Below are positions 39,301 to 46,872 of a stretch of DNA of 64,000 bases, in pieces. The position numbers were made by a program, and so were the translations under genes. Source of the DNA: Marinoscillum pacificum (lineage in GTDB: Bacteria > Bacteroidota > Bacteroidia > Cytophagales > Cyclobacteriaceae); the NCBI RefSeq assembly GCF_024714495.1, contig NZ_JAMZMJ010000015.1:1-64000 (forward strand). The letters are read 5' to 3'. Numbering within the stretch: position 1 is the first letter of the stretch; every line of letters begins with the position of its first letter. Under the pieces are notes generated by a model. The model was not told the DNA's origin. It saw only the letters and a program-made list of their open reading frames with translations, and made no database searches.

Positions 39301-42300
39301 GAATAGAGTGGTCACAGTGGCAGACTTAGGGCTAACTCAAAATGATGTTGGAGTAAATACCTTCTGGATTACCGTAACAGATGGAAGTGCTTGTGAAAGT
39401 GCTCCAGCTGTATTCTCGGTTGCTATTATTCGTCATGAGAACTCATCCAATACCACGGCTTTTTCTAATGAAGATCAACTTGGAACTACACTTAGATATA
39501 CTTACCCAACAGGGAATATAGCTTTTCTAGATGGTGATGGGTTAACGAGTTTTAATTCGAATAGTGATTTCTCAAGTCCAGTACAGAATGGCTATTCTGC
39601 AAGGTATATACCAGCAGCTGCTGGTGCTGGTACTGATACTGTGAAATTTACTTTGACCAATAGCAAAGGACAATCAGCGAATTATTGGGTCAAGTTTTTG
39701 GTTTATCCAACGGAAAGGGTATTTGAAGATACTGATATTGGAGATTTAGGTTTATGTGCCGATGAGCTTGAAAGAGATGTAACTATATATTCTGTAGCGA
39801 ATATTGATTTTGCTGATACAGGTGATGATGCAGACCCAGACTTTCACGCGATTAGAATTTATGAATATTCGGTAACAACAGGTCGTGGTAATCAGGTTAG
39901 TTCAGACCTTCTTTTGAATGTGGCAGATACCCTCACTGTAACTACACCTACATCTAGAACTGGATGGACGATAGATTTGGATGCAGCATTGGCTCACATG
40001 ACTGCTACTGAGTTTAGTAAGACCTATGAAGTAGTTATGTTTATTGCGGATGAATCAACTGGCAATGTTTCAGAGTTAGCTTCGGAAGAGTTTACTATTT
40101 ATAAAAACCCAGAAGTTTCCATAGCTAATGTCAATGATTACTATTGTGAAGATGACGAAAGCTTTAACATTCAAGTACTAATTAGTTCATTTGATCAATT
40201 CAATCAAACTATTAGTATTTCGGCACAGGGTTACTATTTACTGAAGTACAACGAAAGTGATCTCGATTATACAGATACAGTAAGAAACTATACTTCTCCG
40301 GCAACGGCTGTTTTAAACCCTCAAAATCTGAATGGAAATGTCCAGGATTACTTAAACGAGGATGAAACAGGAAGGTATAAAATTGTTTACACAACTGCGG
40401 CAAGCCCATCGGTAGCAGGATGTATCTCATATGCTGAAAAAGAGTTTGAATTGTTAAGCAAGCCAGATAAGCCTACATTGACCAATGATCTGACCAATAT
40501 TGGTGGTTTGGTTGAGACTGATGGAGATGGTTTAGTGGATGATTATGTGCTAGAGTTTGTACAGGGAAATGTGGTGCCAAATATAGTGGCTGATATTACA
40601 ACAGGAGATTCGATCATTTGGTACAACGATGCCTTAGGGTCGTCAGCATTGAGCTCTCAAGGTCCTGAAGGAAGTACTATTACCGCAGAAACACTATTCG
40701 GAACTACAACGCCTAACGCCTCCAATAGAACGATATATTTTGCACAACGCACTTCGGTTGGTATTGATGGATCTAGTTTTGAAGGGTGTGAATCTGACTT
40801 AAGAAAAGTACAAATAATTATCAGGGCTATACCAGGGAGCGTTGTAGTAAATACAGCTGCAATTACCGCCGACACTACAAATGCGACGAACTTAGGAACA
40901 CAAGTTGTTTCAGAAGCAGGTGTAGAAGGTACTGGATATATTTATGAGTATTGTGCTGCTGAAGGTACCAATGCTGTTTTGGAAGATTTGATTATCACTT
41001 CTGGGCTAAATACTGATGTTAATAATCCTGGTGAATCCTATTTTACTTTATATGATGCTGACGGATTAACTGAGCTGTTGCAATTTACAGACCCGACTTT
41101 ATCAGGAACAGTTGCGCCGACTTTGGAGTCTGTACTGTCATATACGCCTGTGGCAACAACGTCCACAGGCTCTTCTAAGTCATTCTATATCTCAAGAACA
41201 GATTTTGATAATGATCCATCTAATGATGGGGTAGAATTCAATGGATGTGAAAGTGATCTTAGGAAATTTACGATAGCTGTATATCCAGTTCCTTCTGCAC
41301 CACTTGATGATGATTTTAGGGGAGGAGAGAATGCAGCAAGTCGTCAAGCATCAGAAACAGGAAATGAAATTACATACTACATGTGTTATGGTGATCAGTC
41401 GACCTTCTCTCAGCTTGAGGCTCCAAATACAGCTGGTGCAGCATTCACATGGTATGTAGATGATGGGACTGGTACTGCTCCCGGAGCTGCATTAAATGCT
41501 GCTGCATTCAATGATCGATTAATTACTCTGGAAGAATTAGAAGACCAACTGGTATTTGATGATTCTGTTAGTGGAGAGTATGTTTATTGGTTGACTCAGA
41601 CAACCAATGATAATGCTGCTACTGATTTTTACGGCTGTGAAAGTGAGCCTACCAAGGTTACAGTTGTTGTTTATCCGGATCCAAGTACTCTTCAATTCGA
41701 TGTTAATAGTTCTCGAAGTTTAGAGGTTAGTTATTGCGAAGGTGATTTGGGTGATGTCTCTTTTGATCTTGTTGGTAACCCTAATTCTACATTTAGGTAT
41801 TATGAAGCTAACTCATCTGGGCAGCCTACAAGTGCTGCAACTGCACTATTTGGTGGAGCTGTAGATGAAGATGGATTAGTTAATGTTACTACTTCTTCGC
41901 TTCTCTTGTCTAATGCAACTCAAGGTCGATATCATTTCTTAATATCTCAGATAAATGATATTGCTCCTAATGACTCTGATTTTACAGGGTGTGAATCAGA
42001 AATTAGTGACATGGCCTTTTTGACAGTTAATGTTTATGACATACCAAATGCACCAAGAGTAGTAGGTGATTCCAAAAGAACTATCTTCTTTAATGAAGAC
42101 TCAGTCATTGCCAATGGAATTACAGTAACGGCAGAACCATCTTCGATAGTGAGATGGTACAGAGATGAAGATGCTGACGGCCTGGTAGATGGCGATCCAA
42201 TATTTAGAGGAGTAACGGCCTCATCATCAGATTTAGGACTAGATGGGGTCAATGGAGCGTCAGTTGAAAGGTTTATAGTTACACAGGTAGCTGATAGTGC

Positions 42301-45043
42301 TGCAGGAGCGTCCTTTGTAGGGTGTGAGAGTAATGGATTATTTATAAATATTTTGCAAATTCCTGATATGCCAGTTACTACTGATCCAAGCTCTTTCTGT
42401 GAAGATGAAGTTATACCTACTAATGTTAGTATATCTTATTATGGCTTAAGTCAAGAGGAGGGATTGAGTCAGTTTAATTGGTACGATGGTGCTAATGATA
42501 TAAATACATTCGCAACTACTCAGCCTACATCCCCAGATCAAAGCAACACTTTTGTAAGAGATTGGGCCAGGTATATTGAATTAAATGATCCAGAAGGTCT
42601 CGGAATAACTCATACAGTTTATGTTAGTCAGCAAATCGCTGTACCAACTAATTCCCAACAAACTGGAGCTGTAGTGGAGGGGCCACGCTCACCAGTGACA
42701 GTTATATTCTATCCAAGACCAGAAATTGGGCAATACAATGACGAAGGTACCATTAGTGCTTTTGAGGTGATTGAGGCATGTAATAATTCACTTGTTACTC
42801 TAAATGTAAAGCTTGAAAATGTCCAGGTGGATGATGCTACTTTTAGCTGGCGTGCCGGTCAGACAACCACTAGTGCTTTATCGATTACTCCTGTCTCAAT
42901 GATTAAACTTGGTGATTATGAAGCGCAGTTTGCTTTAGATCCATCAGGGTTAGGGTTTGGAGATAAGTATTTTGAAGTAAGAGTAGAAGATAACAATAGG
43001 CCTGCTGATTTAGGTGGATGTTATGCTGAAGCAGGAATGACTTTTGAAATTGGTACTAGCCCAATTCCTAAGTTAAGATGGGAAGGTATTACTGAAGGAA
43101 GACCTACAACGTTAGTATTTGGTGATGATAATACAAATGTTTCAGCAAACTACTGGGTAGATAGTATCCATGTTGATATACCAGGAGCTAACTGGAGCAT
43201 GGGAGTAAACTTTGATCAAGGAACAGTAAATAGGAATAATTTATTGACTATAGATTCTGTTATCTTCCAAAACTCAGGGGAATATATCATTGACGTCACT
43301 TACATTTCTGGATCTGCATGTGTGGGAGAATTAAGCAAAACAATAACTATTCTTGATCATTTTGTGGTTACTGATAATATCACATTTGGTTTTGATGGCT
43401 CAGATGATGGTGATTGGTTTGCAGAATATACCGATGGGTTTGAGGAGCGATCATTGGCTTGGGAAATTGGTTCATCAAGTTTTGACGGTAATGACAATGG
43501 TAATGGAAGCTTCTGGGTAACAGGTGATGGCGATAAGTACAGTGCAGGTGCTGAGTCATGGGTTTACTCACCATCGTTTGACCTATCAGGAATGACCAAT
43601 CCAACTGTAGGGTTTTCACATATTCGTGATTTGAATTTTACAGATGGTGTTGTTTTACAACAATCTACTGACGATGGGCGAACTTGGAGACCTGTAGGGT
43701 CATTCCAGCAGGTCAGTGAATCACAAGGGTTAGGATCTGGTAAGAACTGGTACAATACCGAACAGATAAGTGGAGCTCCGGGAGATGAAGGTGTCAACTT
43801 TAACCCAAGGGCATTTGCCTGGTCGAATAGAGATGATGACCCAGGTTGGGTTGTGACGGCTCATAGGATCACTGAGCTACATCGTTTCGTAAGGTTTAGA
43901 TTTGCATTAGGTAGTACTCAGGGTGATAAAGTAGAAAATGATAATGTAAGTCCACAAGATGGTTTTGCTTTTGACGATTTCAGTATTTACAATAAAGAGA
44001 AGTTTATTCTGATAGAGCAATTCTCTGATTTTTCATCCACGGCTATTAGAGCTGCAGATTCTGTGGTAAGTAGAGTTCAAAATGAAATAGCAACCGATGC
44101 AATCTTATTGAATTATTACGTTGGAAATAATGGCATTACTGGAAGGACGAATTCAGATCCTGCAGCTAGATCAACATACTATGGTGTAAATGCAGCTCCT
44201 AGGTCAATCGTTTCGGGAACTAATGTTGAAAATGAAGAGGAACTAAGCGAATTGAATGATGTGACGGGATGGAATGTAAATTACTATAACAGTAGAGCAC
44301 TAGATCAGGCGTTGTTTGATATAGGTGAAATTTTACTAGGTAGTGATCCTTCGTCCATTGATCTTTCAACAACCTTTACCTACTCCGATCAAGGCGATTT
44401 CCTTCCAGAAGGTACAGAGTTGTCGTTCAGGTTTGCAATTGTTGAGAAGGAAATAAATGATCCGGAATTAGTAAGTCAGAATGGTGGTAAACCATTAAGA
44501 AACGTACTACGCAAAATGTTGCCAAGTACTGGAGGATTTACTTATAAAGGAGTCGTTACACCAGGGCAAACTGTATTCTTCAACGGGAGCTCTACAATTG
44601 AAGCAAGTTGGGGAATTTCAGATATTTACGATGTAGATCAGTTGATGGTCATTGCTTTTGTACAGGTTGATAATCTGCCTGATTCTTACACAGGTGCTTT
44701 GGTGGAAAACAAATTGATACTTCAAGCTAAGGCCGTTGATGTGACCGGAAAGATAATTCCAGCTGTCACAGGAGTGACGCCAATTTCCAAAGTTGATCAG
44801 TTTGCCATTTATCCAAACCCTGCAAATCGTTCCTTTAAGGTTCAGCTAGAAAAGGCTCCTACAACTGATATGGATTGGATCATATATGATCAAGTGGGTA
44901 GACAAGTTAGGCTAGGGGCTATTAAGCCAGGAGAGTTGGAAATTGAAATTGATTCTAATGAACTACCAAGTGGAGTTTACTTAATTCACTTCTTTAATGA
45001 TGAGGTGAAGTGGCTTCCGAAAAGGTTGGTGATTATTCATTGA
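30314..45043 (+). CDS. Giant T9SS type A secreted adhesin, 4909 residues
   Basis: The frame extends 12 codons upstream to a TTG, but the ATG at 30314 directly begins a signal peptide (MRRIILSIGLIIGFLSVKAQ), so I start there. Order of parts: one cadherin-like domain (~22-143), five near-identical 153-residue repeats (144-908), further Ig/cadherin-like modules to ~1160, about five SbsA-type Big_5 Ig-like domains (~1165-1915, motif P.NGATDVDVSSNVVLTFNE), Big-like domains with LTYTIVFSEAIDPATF (~1915-2650), and an uncharacterised region with a FxGCES repeat (~3380-4010). A jelly-roll-like domain follows (~4350-4560), then a C-terminal type A sorting domain (~4830-4909: FAIYPNPANRSFKVQ ... LPSGVYLIHF). 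This predicts T9SS export and surface anchoring. It is the last gene of the TIR/STAND locus and ends 18 bp before a strong terminator. A role in adhesion or surface recognition is inferred. Confidence 0.93.
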   Translation: MRRIILSIGLIIGFLSVKAQAPTLTFPASGSVNEDTDFIFSGADTLIVNDVDADENIITVDVSVSNGAFTLSTLSGITTNSGSNGSNAYNFSGSLNNVGAALGNAYFSPTGNYNGAASVTFGLTGDTDGVGIGGTVSLTVTAINDAPTLTGSVTLTSVSEDNNDPTGDLILAIITGFNTDYADEDAGALEGLAIVGIDNSNGAWEYSVNTGTDWTAFSTHGTISNTNAVLLSDAATNLIRFVPNADYNGGSGNITFQAWDQTSGSSGDNSVDVSTNGGTTAFSNGTGTGSLTISSVNDAPTLTGSVTLTGVSEDDNDPTGDLISGIITSFNTDYADVDAGALEGLAVVGIDDTDGTWEYTVNSGTVWTAFSTHGTISNTNAVLLSDAATNLIRFVPDGDYNGGSGNITFQAWDQTSGSSGDNSVDVSTNGGTTAFSNGTGTGSLTISSVNDAPTLTGSVTLTGVSEDDNDPTGDLISGIITSFNTDYADVDAGALEGLAVVGIDDTDGTWEYTVNSGTVWTAFSTHGTISNTNAVLLSDAATNLIRFVPDGDYNGGSGNITFQAWDQTSGSSGDNSVDVSTNGGTTAFSNGTGTGSLIISSVNDAPTLTGSVTLTSVNENDTDPTGDLISGIITSFNTDYSDVDAGALEGLAVVGIDDTDGTWEYSVNSGTVWTAFSTHGTISNTNAVLLSDAATNLIRFVPDASYNGGSGNITFQAWDQTSGSSGDNSVDVSTNGGTTAFSNGTGTGSLTISSVNDAPTLTGSVTLTGINEDNTDPTGDLISGIITSFNTDYADVDAGALEGLAVVGIDDTDGTWEYSVNSGTVWTAFSTHGTISNTNAVLLSDAATNLIRFVPDGDYNGGSGNITFRAWDRTSGSSGDNGVDVSSNGGTTAFSTGTGTGSLSVSAVNDDPTNSGSAATSPQTVLEDQASTIDLSNIVIADVDAGTGTLDLRIVAANAGEVITGAAGTGITFTGNGSDDVLISGNLTNLNNYLAGSNISFTTESNVNGTSISTLTLSIDDNGNTGTGGGSSQALGTISINSTPVNDKPTMPALSDQTGNSGVSGFITNFISPGDVTLGPSDEETGGANEQAISTFNVTVSSDINGVISGTPSIVFNGSAYDLSWVANNNVSGTATISVTVTDDGGTANSGVATSDPELFDITISDNQGPIATPSPANGSSGVLFSSHTNSVFITFDETTIANAGRYLRLSQNGSLVETVEVTDPEKVQVSGGNVYTFTFDKVFVKDSSYTISIDAGAFEDGIGNSFNTFAWSWTMQISGGDFDYADIAKTFPSNGATEVSPNLTTLQFIFNEPVRLQDNDDNVDVIISYPNPNVGPPTISATFNTDYDEGSDPGFSVVQTASITSSPAGGEAAGTVWYLDFSSQVTLLASTTYTITIEEAAFEDFGNPTGDGNDNDFREGSGDYVFTFTTSSDGTPPVFDGTNSSPADAATVDLSSDVNSLTMRLFELTNGVEKGTGTIDLYVNPGSPQLIESINVLSSDVVINDVGSGNYDVTIDLTNRLSGSLDYFVQASAGSFEDGTGNEFVGITNSTDWQFTTDTENNPPLEISANRYPLDNASNVDISDDFTMEFDEPVFAGTSGEIRLLLAASNTVIETLSMPTDASQITSNGNTISIDWTNDLSGFTTYFVQVESGALMDSSKNAFAGFTSSQSWNFVTESGTDVTGPVVLNTSPVNGATDVDVSSNVVLTFNEAISANSSGNIILNYSSATDDVIPASHSGISIVNNIVTIPDSLLNIPFGDADVDIELDANAFLDGEGVGNLALGAGNFTFATESDNQSPAILSLTPADDATGVVVTGAPISTLDITFDEVVNVQTGSVRILLASDLSVVGSVAETAISGGGSTNISIDISSINSALREDREYYVFIPNGLFTDAFGNDFPAFGGATGDWSFTSESDVTPPTVSITRDASTTGSVTGGTSDDPVSFTLTFSEEIDLASFSKSDIQVTLTDVAIDGNGTSNTANQFSGSSVTLSTSDNITWSLSFNTITTTGVENGTIAISLLDGSFTDSNGVAFDAAGETNAGPITIDLTAPLTNSVSISSNRGSGSGALVGDIITLEFEVNETLLKDPVVTFKSGGGVINDNVIIDDTNAPTYTATYTVSTLDNSGIVSFTIDFTDLAGNDAVRVTSVSDLTSVNVDAEAPEVLSIDLTPLTVGTVNGTSQNNLTYTIVFSEAIDPATFSIADDIVLTGDGGVSVTSTSLTSGDQITWTLTLSGITGNGTFSFNIINNGTGTNITDGVGNTIPDESGATPNVIASTEETVVFDNNFPIINTLTPSAPSAGTVSNTNSDILSYTIVFSKPIDPSTFTLDQIRLRSTGTVTINGINPNTLLASDIGFEAGALNENVIELTNSGNNRNYTLSIGNSDGFVAGDGNLGITLIGSQIQDAADNYLGGGTGSNQLSTPDFVIDNTVPEFTAIELLSNNVDNQHATNGDVVTLKLSANDRLSAIPSISFFSNDVAVQGTVSVVDDAPGTLTDFTATYTVDGIGSAGVDRDADGLVGFNIAFADDAGNSGVTINQTASSSETTDGSEIEVDTNVPTVTFSDGLADPSNLNPFTINANFDEVVTGLTVSDFTVSNGAITNITGTNPSFTLEITPSSPLDNQITIHLNASAVIDDAGNTNIQSADHIIDFDDIAPVITASASVQGRDLTLLAQLNEPGTLYYVVVADGVTVNSSEVKNVSGNAAGAVASGSIVFTSGGVNVTELISLDADQTDYRLYLVSEDNVDALNLLTTPQLISITSGGVSITAPSLSNICIDGDYFSLGDIVITETIATDFRSSISQRTLLLELPDNFEFNSLVGSASVNATSDITIVSTSYNSSSTAVTIRYSVSGTANLDVMTITGLEVKVLSNGDGNIQDDNVTNAQIVRGGGSGDIYLANEEHSPVFASLTTIAPYNAPVVVTSITGLETQPYIIETDSVIFGDFLGDSVVVYEYDAFDDSRSPMTIGALTAGNEIRVYNNEDLDVSNLVLSENTVANRVVTVADLGLTQNDVGVNTFWITVTDGSACESAPAVFSVAIIRHENSSNTTAFSNEDQLGTTLRYTYPTGNIAFLDGDGLTSFNSNSDFSSPVQNGYSARYIPAAAGAGTDTVKFTLTNSKGQSANYWVKFLVYPTERVFEDTDIGDLGLCADELERDVTIYSVANIDFADTGDDADPDFHAIRIYEYSVTTGRGNQVSSDLLLNVADTLTVTTPTSRTGWTIDLDAALAHMTATEFSKTYEVVMFIADESTGNVSELASEEFTIYKNPEVSIANVNDYYCEDDESFNIQVLISSFDQFNQTISISAQGYYLLKYNESDLDYTDTVRNYTSPATAVLNPQNLNGNVQDYLNEDETGRYKIVYTTAASPSVAGCISYAEKEFELLSKPDKPTLTNDLTNIGGLVETDGDGLVDDYVLEFVQGNVVPNIVADITTGDSIIWYNDALGSSALSSQGPEGSTITAETLFGTTTPNASNRTIYFAQRTSVGIDGSSFEGCESDLRKVQIIIRAIPGSVVVNTAAITADTTNATNLGTQVVSEAGVEGTGYIYEYCAAEGTNAVLEDLIITSGLNTDVNNPGESYFTLYDADGLTELLQFTDPTLSGTVAPTLESVLSYTPVATTSTGSSKSFYISRTDFDNDPSNDGVEFNGCESDLRKFTIAVYPVPSAPLDDDFRGGENAASRQASETGNEITYYMCYGDQSTFSQLEAPNTAGAAFTWYVDDGTGTAPGAALNAAAFNDRLITLEELEDQLVFDDSVSGEYVYWLTQTTNDNAATDFYGCESEPTKVTVVVYPDPSTLQFDVNSSRSLEVSYCEGDLGDVSFDLVGNPNSTFRYYEANSSGQPTSAATALFGGAVDEDGLVNVTTSSLLLSNATQGRYHFLISQINDIAPNDSDFTGCESEISDMAFLTVNVYDIPNAPRVVGDSKRTIFFNEDSVIANGITVTAEPSSIVRWYRDEDADGLVDGDPIFRGVTASSSDLGLDGVNGASVERFIVTQVADSAAGASFVGCESNGLFINILQIPDMPVTTDPSSFCEDEVIPTNVSISYYGLSQEEGLSQFNWYDGANDINTFATTQPTSPDQSNTFVRDWARYIELNDPEGLGITHTVYVSQQIAVPTNSQQTGAVVEGPRSPVTVIFYPRPEIGQYNDEGTISAFEVIEACNNSLVTLNVKLENVQVDDATFSWRAGQTTTSALSITPVSMIKLGDYEAQFALDPSGLGFGDKYFEVRVEDNNRPADLGGCYAEAGMTFEIGTSPIPKLRWEGITEGRPTTLVFGDDNTNVSANYWVDSIHVDIPGANWSMGVNFDQGTVNRNNLLTIDSVIFQNSGEYIIDVTYISGSACVGELSKTITILDHFVVTDNITFGFDGSDDGDWFAEYTDGFEERSLAWEIGSSSFDGNDNGNGSFWVTGDGDKYSAGAESWVYSPSFDLSGMTNPTVGFSHIRDLNFTDGVVLQQSTDDGRTWRPVGSFQQVSESQGLGSGKNWYNTEQISGAPGDEGVNFNPRAFAWSNRDDDPGWVVTAHRITELHRFVRFRFALGSTQGDKVENDNVSPQDGFAFDDFSIYNKEKFILIEQFSDFSSTAIRAADSVVSRVQNEIATDAILLNYYVGNNGITGRTNSDPAARSTYYGVNAAPRSIVSGTNVENEEELSELNDVTGWNVNYYNSRALDQALFDIGEILLGSDPSSIDLSTTFTYSDQGDFLPEGTELSFRFAIVEKEINDPELVSQNGGKPLRNVLRKMLPSTGGFTYKGVVTPGQTVFFNGSSTIEASWGISDIYDVDQLMVIAFVQVDNLPDSYTGALVENKLILQAKAVDVTGKIIPAVTGVTPISKVDQFAIYPNPANRSFKVQLEKAPTTDMDWIIYDQVGRQVRLGAIKPGELEIEIDSNELPSGVYLIHFFNDEVKWLPKRLVIIH
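30743..33037 (+). repeat. Five 459-bp in-frame tandem repeats in the giant adhesin
   Basis: AATGATGCTCC or its close variant recurs at 30743, 31202, 31661, 32120 and 32579, and a diverged AACGATGATCC marks the end at 33038. The period is therefore exactly 459 bp (153 residues). Units 2 and 3 are almost identical at the base level, including synonymous sites, while units 1, 4 and 5 differ more. Each unit begins NDAPTLTGSVTLT and contains ISNTNAVLLSDAATNLIRFV, typical of cadherin-like adhesin repeats. Copy number is likely to vary between strains. Confidence 0.97.
40400..42345 (+). repeat. Degenerate protein repeat with FxGCES signature
   Basis: Five copies of the motif F-x-G-C-E-S lie within the adhesin with their Gly at residues about 3491, 3644, 3774, 3892 and 4003, so the spacing falls from 153 to 111 residues. 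Each is followed by a beta strand and a Pro-containing turn such as IIIRAIPG, IAVYPVPS or VVVYPDPS, and preceded by a strand reading YFAQR, FYISR or YWLTQ. The conserved Cys may pair with a second Cys near the start of each module (for example YEYCAAEG, YYMCYGD, VSYCEGD). I do not recognise a named family. Outer limits are approximate. Confidence 0.7.
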
Positions 45044-45060
45044 TAAGTTAGCAGAGAAAC

Positions 45061-45097
45061 AAAAAGGGAGTCAAAATTAATTGACTCCCTTTTTTTA
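45061..45097. terminator. Bidirectional rho-independent terminator
   Basis: GGGAGTCAA (45066-45074) and TTGACTCCC (45081-45089) form a perfect 9-bp stem around a 6-base loop. An A5 run on the left and a T8 run on the right extend it, so it can act in both directions. It lies between the 3' ends of the giant adhesin gene (45043) and the convergent minus-strand gene (45111). Confidence 0.95.
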
Positions 45098-45110
45098 TAA
45101 ATAGAAATTC

Positions 45111-45647
45111 TTACTCTATATGAAGATGGTGAACATGTTTTCTAATAATATCCACCTTCTTGGTAATGTGTTTTATGTATTTATTTAATTCTACTTCTAT
45201 CAGATAAACTTGACCATCGTAAGAGTTTTCACCTATATCATTTCTCAACTCTTTGGCATTTTTTTCAATTTTTCCTTTTTCGATACACTCTTGGTGAAGG
45301 AAATGAATTAACTCTTTCATTGCATAGTGACCTTCAAACTCTTTGATGTCTTCCAGCGTTTTTTCAATCTCTTTATCGTGATTAAATCGTTGAGCCTTGA
45401 CTAACCTTTGATACAGAACTGAGTCAAAATGATGAATATCATTTAGTAATTCAATCACTTCAAACCTGTAGGATTCATTATCGCAAAAAGTAATTAGCCC
45501 TTCATAGGAGCTTAATTTTTCTGCTTCAGTATCCCATCTGTAAGTTAATTTATCAATCGACTGTCCAAGGGTTTCATTAGTAGTTTCCTGTGCTTTACCT
45601 ATAAAACTAGCACCAATAAGAACTAGTCCAATACCAATCTTTTTCAT
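45111..45647 (-). CDS. Small secreted helical protein of unknown function
   Basis: The ATG at 45647 begins a signal peptide (MKKIGIGLVLIGASFIGKAQ), so I prefer it to the ATG seven codons upstream; the product is 178 residues. The mature part is strongly helical and rich in Glu, Lys and His (for example FNHDKEIEKTLEDIKEFEGH) and ends in the His-rich HVHHLHIE, which might bind a metal. A Cys in FCDNES and another in HQECIEK could form a disulfide. I recognise no family. It shares the terminator at 45061-45097 with the adhesin gene. Confidence 0.72.
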   Translation of the reverse strand: MKKIGIGLVLIGASFIGKAQETTNETLGQSIDKLTYRWDTEAEKLSSYEGLITFCDNESYRFEVIELLNDIHHFDSVLYQRLVKAQRFNHDKEIEKTLEDIKEFEGHYAMKELIHFLHQECIEKGKIEKNAKELRNDIGENSYDGQVYLIEVELNKYIKHITKKVDIIRKHVHHLHIE

Positions 45648-45784
45648 CGAAATTAATTTTATATCCATTCTATACCTCGCAAAATCTGCACCAAGTTCAT
45701 TAATACAACGTAAAATTTGAAAAATCCTTTGTTGAGATGCTGAAATATTAGATAGAAGTGAATAAAACTAGGGTGAGCGTTCTG

Positions 45785-46000
45785 TTAGCTCATTTTTTTG
45801 AGTTGGCGAATCAAGTCTTCTAATCCGTTTAGTCTGATTTCATACATTGTGTGTAGAAGCATACCTAGTTTTCCTTCAGGAAAACCTTTTGATTTGTACC
45901 ATACCAGATAGTGTTCAGGTATATCACAGATTAGTGTTCCTTTGTATTTGCCATATGGCATACGAAAGGTGACAAGACTGGTTAAAATTTGCTTATCCAT
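45785..46000 (-). CDS. DUF3820 family protein
   Basis: A 71-residue protein matching the DUF3820 pattern throughout: MPYGKYKGTLICDIPEHYL, then WYKSKGFPEGKLGMLL and the ending MYEIRLNGLEDLI. The family is sometimes labelled a putative quorum-sensing-regulated virulence factor, on weak evidence; no biochemical role is settled. Its length is typical. It is divergent from the DUF3108 gene, whose promoter elements overlap this gene's start region. Confidence 0.9.
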   Translation of the reverse strand: MDKQILTSLVTFRMPYGKYKGTLICDIPEHYLVWYKSKGFPEGKLGMLLHTMYEIRLNGLEDLIRQLKKMS

Positions 46001-46020
46001 TTCGGGTAAATTTACGTTTG
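45989..46020 (+). promoter_or_regulatory. Promoter of the DUF3108 gene
   Basis: TTG at 45989-45991 and TACGTTTG at 46013-46020 are separated by 21 bp, fitting the Bacteroidota -33/-7 consensus. The predicted start lies near 46026, about 50 bp before the ATG at 46078. The -33 part lies inside the first codons of the divergent DUF3820 gene. Confidence 0.65.
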
Positions 46021-46077
46021 CGAATTTAGGCCTGGTTTTTGCAAAACACTGTGAAGACTAATTAGTATTTATAACTA

Positions 46078-46872
46078 ATGAAGAAACTTACGACAATAAT
46101 ATTCATTCTGTTTACAACTTTTGGAGTCTACGCTCAAAGTGATGTAGCATTTCCTCTTGGGGAGAAAATTACTTTTAAAGTACAATATGGGTGGTTCACT
46201 CTTGGAGAAGCTTCGATGAGCTTAGGTGATGAGTTGGTCTATAAGAATGGGAAGGCACATTATTCCAGTAAAATAGAGGCTGGCACTGTAGGGATGTTTA
46301 GTTGGCTTGCGGGAATTGAAAATAACTATCAAGGAATAGTAGCAGTAGATAATTATAAAGTTATTGAATCTGAAAAGCATCTCAATGAACGTGATGGGAA
46401 ATATGATCAATGGAATGTGTTTGATTATAAGGCTATGAAGACTTACGTGAAGGAAATAAATCCTGATAAGAAAGATATAGTTAAAACATATGAAGTTGAC
46501 TTAACAACTAATACCTATGATATTCACGGTACTTATATGTATCTCAGAAGTCAGTTGGGGCAAAAGTTTAAAAAGGGCGATTCTCTAATGTTTAAAACAT
46601 ACTGGCATACCAAGTTGTATAATTTTGGAATGGAGTATGGTGGTGAGGAGAAGATTAAGTTTAATGGGGATAAGGTTAAAGTCAAGAAATATTATGGGCT
46701 ATTTCCTATTTCTAAGACATTCCCAGAAGAAAGAGCAGTCACTGTTTATATTCTTGAGAAGGATGGCTTGGGTATTCCTCTTCTAATTGAAGCACAAATG
46801 CGCATCGGAAAGGTCCGATGCGAATTGAAAAATTACGAAATTAAGGGGCAAACCTTAATGGTGTCAGAATGA
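46078..46872 (+). CDS. DUF3108 domain periplasmic protein
   Basis: A 264-residue secreted protein with a signal peptide (cleavage near GVYAQ, residues 16-20). The mature region opens with FPLGEKITFKVQYGWFTLGE, the typical start of DUF3108, and continues with the beta-rich pattern expected of the family, ending in MRIGKVRCELKNYEI. DUF3108 proteins are common in the Bacteroidota and proteobacterial envelope, but their function is unknown. Its 3' end overlaps the convergent PhzF-like gene by 9 bp. Confidence 0.9.
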   Translation: MKKLTTIIFILFTTFGVYAQSDVAFPLGEKITFKVQYGWFTLGEASMSLGDELVYKNGKAHYSSKIEAGTVGMFSWLAGIENNYQGIVAVDNYKVIESEKHLNERDGKYDQWNVFDYKAMKTYVKEINPDKKDIVKTYEVDLTTNTYDIHGTYMYLRSQLGQKFKKGDSLMFKTYWHTKLYNFGMEYGGEEKIKFNGDKVKVKKYYGLFPISKTFPEERAVTVYILEKDGLGIPLLIEAQMRIGKVRCELKNYEIKGQTLMVSE

